Below are positions 59,276-64,000 of a DNA stretch of 64,000 nucleotides, one piece after another. Position 1 is the first letter of the stretch. Every line of letters begins with the position of its first letter. A model generated the notes under the pieces. That model was not told where the DNA came from. It saw only the letters and a list, made by a program, of their open reading frames with translations, and did not search any database. A program made the translations under genes and the position numbers. Source of the stretch: Streptomyces sp. SirexAA-E (GTDB lineage Bacteria; Actinomycetota; Actinomycetes; Streptomycetales; Streptomycetaceae); the NCBI RefSeq assembly GCF_000177195.2, contig NC_015953.1, positions 4,712,001-4,776,000 on the forward strand, given 5' to 3'.

Positions 59276-61867
59276 CTAGGGCTTCTCCGCGCCGACAGCC
59301 AGTTCGGTCACCCCCACCGGCTTCTCCGGATCGTCCGAGGTGACCGTCATCCGCACCTTCCGGGCCACGTCCCCGGCCCGGAAGGCCCTCCACGTCCGGC
59401 CGTCCGGCGAGGTCTCCACGGTGTACGAGGCCGGTGCGACGTCCGACCACGCGGGAGTGACCGAGGCGACCCGAACGGCCCGGCCCAGGTCCACCGTGAG
59501 CGTGCCCGTCGCGCCCTGCGGTGACCAGGCCGTGGCCGGGCTGCCGTCCACGGCGGCGGCCGCGTAGAGCCCCGGCGCCTCGGACGTGGCCGCCGCCGGG
59601 CGGCAACGCGCCGCGTCCGACGTCGGGGTGAGGTCGGGACGGCGGGTGGGCAGGGTGAGCGTACCGGCCAGCCGGCGCGGCCCGGCCGGGGTGTGGACGG
59701 TGAACGGCTCGCCGTCCGTGAGCCGTACCGTGGTCGTCCGGGGGCCGATGGACACGTCGTACGTCCGTCCCCGGTAGCGCAGCCCCGTCAGCTCCACACC
59801 CTCCCGCAGCTGCGGAGGCAAGGACGGATCGAGCCGGACCCCGTCCTCGCGCAGCCGCAGCCCGGTCAGGCCGTGCGTGAAGACCTGGAGGAAGCCGCCC
59901 TTGCCGGTCAGGAAGTCCTCGGCGGGGAAGCCGGAGAGCGGGTCCTGCGCGCCGGACTTCTCCCCGCGGGCCTCGGAGAAGAGGTGGTAGGGACCGCGCA
60001 CGAACGGGCGTACGGACCTCTGGAGATACGTGTACGTGGAGCAGCCCGGCTCCCCGATGGCCGCCGCGTCGATCGCGTGCACCGAGTCCGTCATCGCGGG
60101 CCCGTCCGGATCGGTGCGGGCGGCGTAGAAGTCGAGGGTCGCGGCGGCGGCGCCCTCCTCCATCGGCCACTCCAGCGGGTACGTCAGCAGCACGGTGTCG
60201 GCCTGTTTGATGGTCGAGCCGTCGTAACCGGCGTACTGGAGGAAGAGCTTGCGCTCCGCGTCGTACGGGATGCGCAGCCCGTCCGCGACCCGCGTCCACC
60301 CGGCGGGGGCGCTCTCGCCGAGGAGCTGGGCGGCGCGGGTGGCGTTGCGCAGGGCGAGAACGGCGACCGCGTTGGTGAACACCCCGTCGTCGACGCCGTT
60401 GCTGTACTCGTCGGGGCCCGCGACGTTCCGCACCGAGTAGCCGCCGTCCGCCTCCGCGGTGGCCCGCGACTCCCAGAAGTCGGCGATCCCCTTCAGCAGC
60501 GGCCAGCCGCGCCCCGCCAGCCAGTCGCGGTCGCCGGTGGCCAGGTAGTACTGCCAGACGGCGAGCGACACATCACCCTGGAGGTGGTTCTGGGTCAGGC
60601 AGTGCGGTGGGTCCCAGCTCTGGCACTCGGTGTCGAGCCGGCCCCGGCTCGCGCTGGTCCACGGGAAGAACAGGCCCTTGTAGCCCAGCTGTTCGGCGTT
60701 GGCGCGGGCCGCGTGCCGGGTCCGGTAGCGGTACTCGACCACCGAACGCGCCAGCTCCGGACGGGTGGCGAGCAGCCCCGGGTACATCCAGGTCTCGGCG
60801 TCCCAGAACACCATGCCCGCATAGTTGTCGCTGGTGAGACCGGCAGGGGCGAGGCTGTCCGAGGATCCGGTACGGGTGTTGGCGAGCAGTCCGTACCGGG
60901 CGGCCCGCAGCCAGGCCGTGAGGTCCGCGCTGCCCGGTACGGCGATGTCGGACGCCCAGTCCGTCCGCCATGCCTCCGCGCTGTCCGCGAGGACACCGGA
61001 CCAGCCGCGCCGTTCCGCCCGCCGGGCGGCCGCACGCGCCGAGGCGAGGGGATCGCGGGAGGTGAGGGCGGTGTCGACACCGACGTACTTCTCGAAGGTG
61101 TACGCACGGCCGTCGGTGACCCGGACGGTGTGGGTGCCCTCCCCGCTGCCCGCCTGGACGACCGCCCCCTCCGTGCCCGTACCGGTGGTGCGGAACGTGC
61201 CGTCGTCCGCGACCGTGACCCGGCGTGCGCCCCGCTTGTCCAGGCGCCCCGTGACGGTCGCCGTACCGCTCCAGTGCGGCGTCATCCGCAGGCGGACCGC
61301 GCCGGCGTGTACATCGGAGCGGTCGGCGAGGACCTCGTACGTCAGGTCGGTGGCGCGGCCGTCGGCGGTGGTCCAGCGCAGGGAGGTCACCACGACACCG
61401 CAGCGCAGGTGCACGGTCTGCCGATAGCGGGAGACCCGGCCGGCCGGAGTCCCGGAACCGTACGTCTCCGGGCCGACGCCGACCTCCAGGGTCGTCCAGC
61501 TCGGCAGGGCGGCGATCACCTCACGGCCCCCGGCGAGGTCCTGCTCGCGGCCGAAGAGGCCGGCGACGAAGGCGCCGTCGTAACGGGGGGTGTAGAGGGG
61601 CCAGCCCGTCTTCTGGGCGGTCGCCGCGTACCCGGCACCGGCGGCGGGGACGCGGTGGCCCAGGTAGCCGTTGCCGACGTAGGGGTCGTAGCCCTCGGCC
61701 TCCCCGAAGGTGGTGGACGCCGGCGCCCAGGACGGATCCGCCTCCCCGGACCGGCCGCACCCGGGGGCCGGCGGGGCGCCCGAGGAGGCGTGGGAGAGCG
61801 GAGGAAGGGGCGCGACCAGCGCCGCCGCGACCAGGGACGCGAGAAGGGAGATGCGCGTGAGGCTCAC
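59276..61867 (-). CDS. Secreted glycoside hydrolase family 65 protein with F5/8-type C domain
   Basis: 863 residues. Signal peptide MSLTRISLLASLVAAALVAPLPPLSHASSG; GH65 N-terminal beta domain (about 50-300), (alpha/alpha)6 catalytic domain (about 310-670) with AGMVFWDAETWMYPGLLATRPELARSVVEYRYRTRHAARANAEQLGYKGLFFPW and the catalytic Glu in RNVAGPDEYSNGVDDGVFTN, then a small beta domain, and a C-terminal discoidin-like module (about 730-860: TSEAPGLYAAAAVDGSPATAWSPQGATGTLTVDLGRAVRVASVTPAWSDVAPASYTVETSPDGRTWRAF). This layout is that of extracellular acid-trehalase-like enzymes; trehalose or a related alpha-glucoside is the likely substrate. Monocistronic. Confidence 0.92.
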   Translation of the reverse strand: MSLTRISLLASLVAAALVAPLPPLSHASSGAPPAPGCGRSGEADPSWAPASTTFGEAEGYDPYVGNGYLGHRVPAAGAGYAATAQKTGWPLYTPRYDGAFVAGLFGREQDLAGGREVIAALPSWTTLEVGVGPETYGSGTPAGRVSRYRQTVHLRCGVVVTSLRWTTADGRATDLTYEVLADRSDVHAGAVRLRMTPHWSGTATVTGRLDKRGARRVTVADDGTFRTTGTGTEGAVVQAGSGEGTHTVRVTDGRAYTFEKYVGVDTALTSRDPLASARAAARRAERRGWSGVLADSAEAWRTDWASDIAVPGSADLTAWLRAARYGLLANTRTGSSDSLAPAGLTSDNYAGMVFWDAETWMYPGLLATRPELARSVVEYRYRTRHAARANAEQLGYKGLFFPWTSASRGRLDTECQSWDPPHCLTQNHLQGDVSLAVWQYYLATGDRDWLAGRGWPLLKGIADFWESRATAEADGGYSVRNVAGPDEYSNGVDDGVFTNAVAVLALRNATRAAQLLGESAPAGWTRVADGLRIPYDAERKLFLQYAGYDGSTIKQADTVLLTYPLEWPMEEGAAAATLDFYAARTDPDGPAMTDSVHAIDAAAIGEPGCSTYTYLQRSVRPFVRGPYHLFSEARGEKSGAQDPLSGFPAEDFLTGKGGFLQVFTHGLTGLRLREDGVRLDPSLPPQLREGVELTGLRYRGRTYDVSIGPRTTTVRLTDGEPFTVHTPAGPRRLAGTLTLPTRRPDLTPTSDAARCRPAAATSEAPGLYAAAAVDGSPATAWSPQGATGTLTVDLGRAVRVASVTPAWSDVAPASYTVETSPDGRTWRAFRAGDVARKVRMTVTSDDPEKPVGVTELAVGAEKP

Positions 61868-62358
61868 CGTACGAAGGTAGGGACGCCGGTGGCGCCGGAG
61901 CGGTTACGCCGCGCCCCGTCCCCCTTCGCGTACACCACCGACCGGTCGGCTGACACCCAGTCAGGTGCGGGCGCCGGTTGTCCGGGGCCGGGACCGGTAC
62001 GTGACGCCGCTGTGCATGCGCGTGTCCTGTCGGCGAGGCGAGGCGAGGCGGGGCGACGCGGGGCGACGCGGGGCGCCGACGGGGCGACGCGCCCGGTGAC
62101 GGGGCGTCACGGCCACGTGGGGTCCCGCCCGGGTGCGAGGTCCGTACACGCCCGGAGTCGCACGGCTGTCGGCCCGTACGCGCGGGAGCCCGACGGCCGT
62201 TGGTCCGGACCGGGGGAGCAAGGCTCCAGGCGCTGTTCGCGAGGTATGCGCTGGTAGGCGGGAAATCATCACTTCGGGTGAAACTATGGCCCGTGCTTGC
62301 GGAGCCCAACCGAGGGTTGTCACGCTGTTGCTGTCCGTCAACCTGTTGGGAGTGGCCT
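61868..62358. other. 491-base gap with GC-rich short repeats, promoters of GH65 and GntR genes
   Basis: 62033-62090 is built of CGAGG units and GGGCGACGCG units (two exact copies 62051-62070, others degenerate). Nearer the GntR gene the sequence GGAAATCATCACTTCGGGTGAAACTATGG (62261-62289) is AT-richer and may hold its promoter. No ORF that I can support. Confidence 0.55.
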
Positions 62359-63111
62359 GTGCCTTTCGGTGAGCAGCCCGCCTATCTGCGCGTGGCGAGC
62401 GATCTCAGGGAGAAGATCGTCAACGGCGCGCTGCCGCCCCATACCCGTCTGCCGTCGCAGGCGCGCATCCGTCAGGAATACGGGGTCTCGGACACGGTCG
62501 CCCTGGAGGCCCGGAAGGTGCTGATGGCCGAAGGGCTCGTCGAAGGGCGTTCCGGGTCGGGCACCTATGTGCGCGAGCGCCCGGTCCCACGGCGGATCGC
62601 CCGTTCCGGCTACCGCCGCGAGGGCGGTGTCGACCCGTTCCGGCAGGAGCAGACCGCGGAGGGGGCGCGGGGGACATGGGAGTCACGCAGCGAGCAGGAG
62701 GAGGCGAGCCCCGAGATCGCCGAGCGCCTCGGCATCGAGCCCGGCGACCGGGTGATGCGCACCTGGTACCTCTTCCGTGAGGCGGGCGAGCCGATGATGC
62801 TCTCCACCTCCTGGGAGCCGCTGGCCGTCACGGGCCGTTCGCCCGTGATGCTGCCGGAGGAGGGGCCGTTGGGCGGCTGCGGAGTGGTCGACCGGATGGC
62901 GGGCATCGACGTCGTGGTGGACAACGTGGTCGAGGAGGTCGGCGCGCGCCCGGGGCTGGCGGAGGAGCTCCTGGCGCTCGGCGGCGTCCCCGGCCATGTG
63001 GTGATGGTCATCGGACGCACCTACTACGCGTCGGGCCGGGCCGTGGAGACGGCCGACGTGGTGGTGCCCGCCGACCGGTACCGGATCGCCTACCACCTGC
63101 CGGTCCGGTGA
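62359..63111 (+). CDS. GntR-family transcriptional regulator (HutC subfamily)
   Basis: 250 residues from the GTG at 62359; GGGAG six bases upstream decides the start against a longer frame from 62200. N-terminal winged HTH (YLRVASDLREKIVNGALPPHTRLPSQARIRQEYGVSDTVALEARKVLMAEGLVEGRSGSGTYVRERP) and C-terminal UbiC transcription-regulator-associated ligand domain (IAERLGIEPGDRVMRTWYLFREAGEPMMLSTSWEPLAVTG..VIGRTYYASGRAVETADVVVPADRYRIAYHLPV). It lies upstream of the NCS1 permease gene in the same direction, so it could control that gene; the ligand is unknown. Confidence 0.94.
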   Translation: MPFGEQPAYLRVASDLREKIVNGALPPHTRLPSQARIRQEYGVSDTVALEARKVLMAEGLVEGRSGSGTYVRERPVPRRIARSGYRREGGVDPFRQEQTAEGARGTWESRSEQEEASPEIAERLGIEPGDRVMRTWYLFREAGEPMMLSTSWEPLAVTGRSPVMLPEEGPLGGCGVVDRMAGIDVVVDNVVEEVGARPGLAEELLALGGVPGHVVMVIGRTYYASGRAVETADVVVPADRYRIAYHLPVR

Positions 63112-63305
63112 ACCCGGGCCGGCCGTGGCGACCACCAGGGGCCGGTCCGGCCGGTGGCCGCACCGCCGGAGCATGTTCCGGAAGGTCCACCTGCACGGCG
63201 ACGCCCGGCACGCACTCCGCCGAGGCATCGAGGGCCGGGGAGCCCCCGTCCGCGTTGTCCGGATCACCCGATGCACCCGATGCACCCGGTGACGGGGATC
63301 GGGAT

Positions 63306-63351
63306 CGGGGCGGCCCTCCGCCTTGCGATCACACGCACCGGACGCCGCCGG
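63306..63351. repeat. Diverged fragment of the 183-bp MITE-like element
   Basis: 46 bases (with CCTCCGCCTTGCGATC) match 25909-25954 with three mismatches. The outer arms are missing. Confidence 0.7.
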
Positions 63352-63432
63352 TGAGGCCGAGTTAACACCCACCGGCGGCTCGTAACCGCCGGGCAACCGC
63401 CCGCCGTGACGAGTTGTCATGTACTGCTCCTA

Positions 63433-63476
63433 GCTTCCCGTTCGTCACCCGCACACCGGACCGACGAACGGGAAGC
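63433..63476 (+). promoter_or_regulatory. Hairpin that sequesters the ribosome-binding site of the NCS1 permease gene
   Basis: GCTTCCCGTTCGTC (63433-63446) is the exact complement of GACGAACGGGAAGC (63463-63476); loop of 16 bases. The right arm contains the Shine-Dalgarno GGGAAG seven bases before the ATG. Confidence 0.7.
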
Positions 63477-63481
63477 CACCG

Positions 63482-64000
63482 ATGACGGACATCGCCACAC
63501 CTGTGACGGACGAGGTCCCACCGCCCGCCCCGCCGGGCGGACCAGGAACACCCACGGCCCCCGCCCGCAGCTACGCGAAGCTCGCCGCCGACGAGAGCCG
63601 CGAGGACTACTCCCTGCGCTACGCGCCGCACTCCTTCCGGCGCTGGTCACCGTCGACCGTCGCCGGGACGGCACTCGGAGGGATCGCCTACCTCGCCGAC
63701 TTCGCGATCGGCGCCTCGATCGTCTTCACCTACGGTTTCACCAGCGGGCTCGCCTCGATCCTGGCGGCGGCGGCCATCATCTTCCTCACCGGCATACCGA
63801 TCGCCCGCGCCTGCGCGAAGTACGGCCTGGACATGGACCTGGTCACCCGGGGTGCCGGTTTCGGCTACTTCGGGTCGACGCTGACCTCGCTGATCTACGC
63901 CTCGTTCACCTTCATCTTCTTCGCCCTCGAAGGGTCGATCATGGCGCAGGCCATGCATCAGGCGATCGGGCTGCCGGTCGAGGCCGGTTATCTGGTCACC
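63482..64000 (+). CDS. NCS1-family purine/cytosine permease (3' end outside window)
   Basis: 173 codons visible before the window ends. After a Pro-rich N-terminus, YAKLAADESREDYSLRYAPHSFRRWSPSTVAGTALGGIAYLADFAIGASIVFTYGFTSGLASILAAAAIIFLTGIPIARACAKYGLDMDLVTRGAGFGYFGSTLTSLIYASFTFIFFALEGSIMAQAMHQAIG shows TM1-TM4 of NCS1 nucleobase:cation symporters (GxxYxxDFxxG-like TM1 and the LVTRGAGFGYFGS segment at TM3). Substrate could be cytosine, a purine or allantoin. Ribosome-binding site is inside a strong hairpin. Confidence 0.88.
   Translation, partial: MTDIATPVTDEVPPPAPPGGPGTPTAPARSYAKLAADESREDYSLRYAPHSFRRWSPSTVAGTALGGIAYLADFAIGASIVFTYGFTSGLASILAAAAIIFLTGIPIARACAKYGLDMDLVTRGAGFGYFGSTLTSLIYASFTFIFFALEGSIMAQAMHQAIGLPVEAGYLVT

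Larger units (their letters stand above)
63112..63481. other. 370-base gap with a degenerate repeat copy and the permease leader
   Basis: Holds ATGCACCC triple repeats (63270-63290), the degenerate copy of the MITE core (63306-63351), and a hairpin just before the permease start (63433-63476). No gene seen. Confidence 0.55.

Noticed and set aside
62033..62090. GC-rich CGAGG/GGGCGACGCG units as a repeat array of biological meaning
   Set aside because: Units are short and irregular; looks like slippage in a non-coding GC-rich gap.
59693..62257. Plus-strand frame of 854 codons opposite the GH65 gene
   Set aside because: Antisense shadow; the GH65 strand has signal peptide, catalytic Glu and domains in order.

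Overview
The window is about 72% GC, almost fully coding, uses many GTG starts and GTGA/ATGA overlaps, and carries actinobacterial markers (WhiB-like protein, class I plus class II fumarases, PIN-PhoH protein, DUF1707 and DUF4245 proteins). It is a Streptomyces (or very close relative) chromosome segment. The gene order isoprenyl transferase - PhoH - SLT protein - AI-2E family protein - ahpD/ahpC/oxyR - penicillin-binding protein - fumC/fumarase I - wblI/glpX - xseB/xseA - ispH - ppgK - ychF is, from memory, the conserved core order around SCO5020-SCO5061 of S. coelicolor.

Layout. 1-4.9 kb: a peptide/nickel-type ABC importer operon (binding protein cut by the window edge, two permeases, one fused double ATPase). 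4.9-9.1 kb: GT-C mannosyltransferase, DUF192 protein, prepilin peptidase, methyltransferase, a small unknown protein. 9.1-9.7 kb: a gap holding a 24-codon ORF with a TTA codon whose stop lies inside an intrinsic terminator. 9.7-18.3 kb: aldo-keto reductase, isoprenyl transferase, PhoH, secreted SLT protein, AI-2E family membrane protein, and the peroxide-defence group ahpDC/oxyR. 18.4-23.3 kb, minus strand: PadR + ABC ATPase + FtsX-like permease, then an RHH-type protein and an SPFH protein. 23.5-28 kb: class A penicillin-binding protein, a 183-bp MITE-like palindromic element, and a SpoIIE phosphatase gene broken by a +1 shift in a G7 tract. 28-36 kb: DUF402, two fumarases with a candidate iron box, DUF1707 protein, WblI, GlpX, DUF4245, nitroreductase. 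36-43.3 kb: xseB/xseA, amino-acid permease, ispH, polyphosphate glucokinase, DUF6542 protein, ychF.

43.26-50.69 kb is an acquired island inserted at the 3' end of ychF. A near-perfect 28-bp copy of the ychF end lies at both borders, and direct repeats built on GTGCTGGGAT lie just inside them. The cargo is a complete type I restriction-modification operon (hsdM-hsdS-hsdR) and a VapBC-type toxin-antitoxin pair. The island has no integrase inside it, but a 3' fragment of a tyrosine integrase lies directly outside its right border. This suggests two elements accreted at ychF, the second now decayed. hsdR carries a TTA codon, the rare codon read by the bldA tRNA in Streptomyces.

51.3-64 kb is accessory-like and regulator-rich: AraC regulator, GNAT acetyltransferase, a small membrane protein facing a TetR regulator across duplicated operators and a hexanucleotide repeat, an ABC exporter facing a two-component system, a secreted GH65 enzyme, a GntR regulator, and an NCS1 nucleobase permease (cut by the window end) whose ribosome-binding site is buried in a hairpin.

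No rRNA, tRNA, CRISPR array or intact transposase gene was seen. All functional calls come from reading the sequence; no searches were run.
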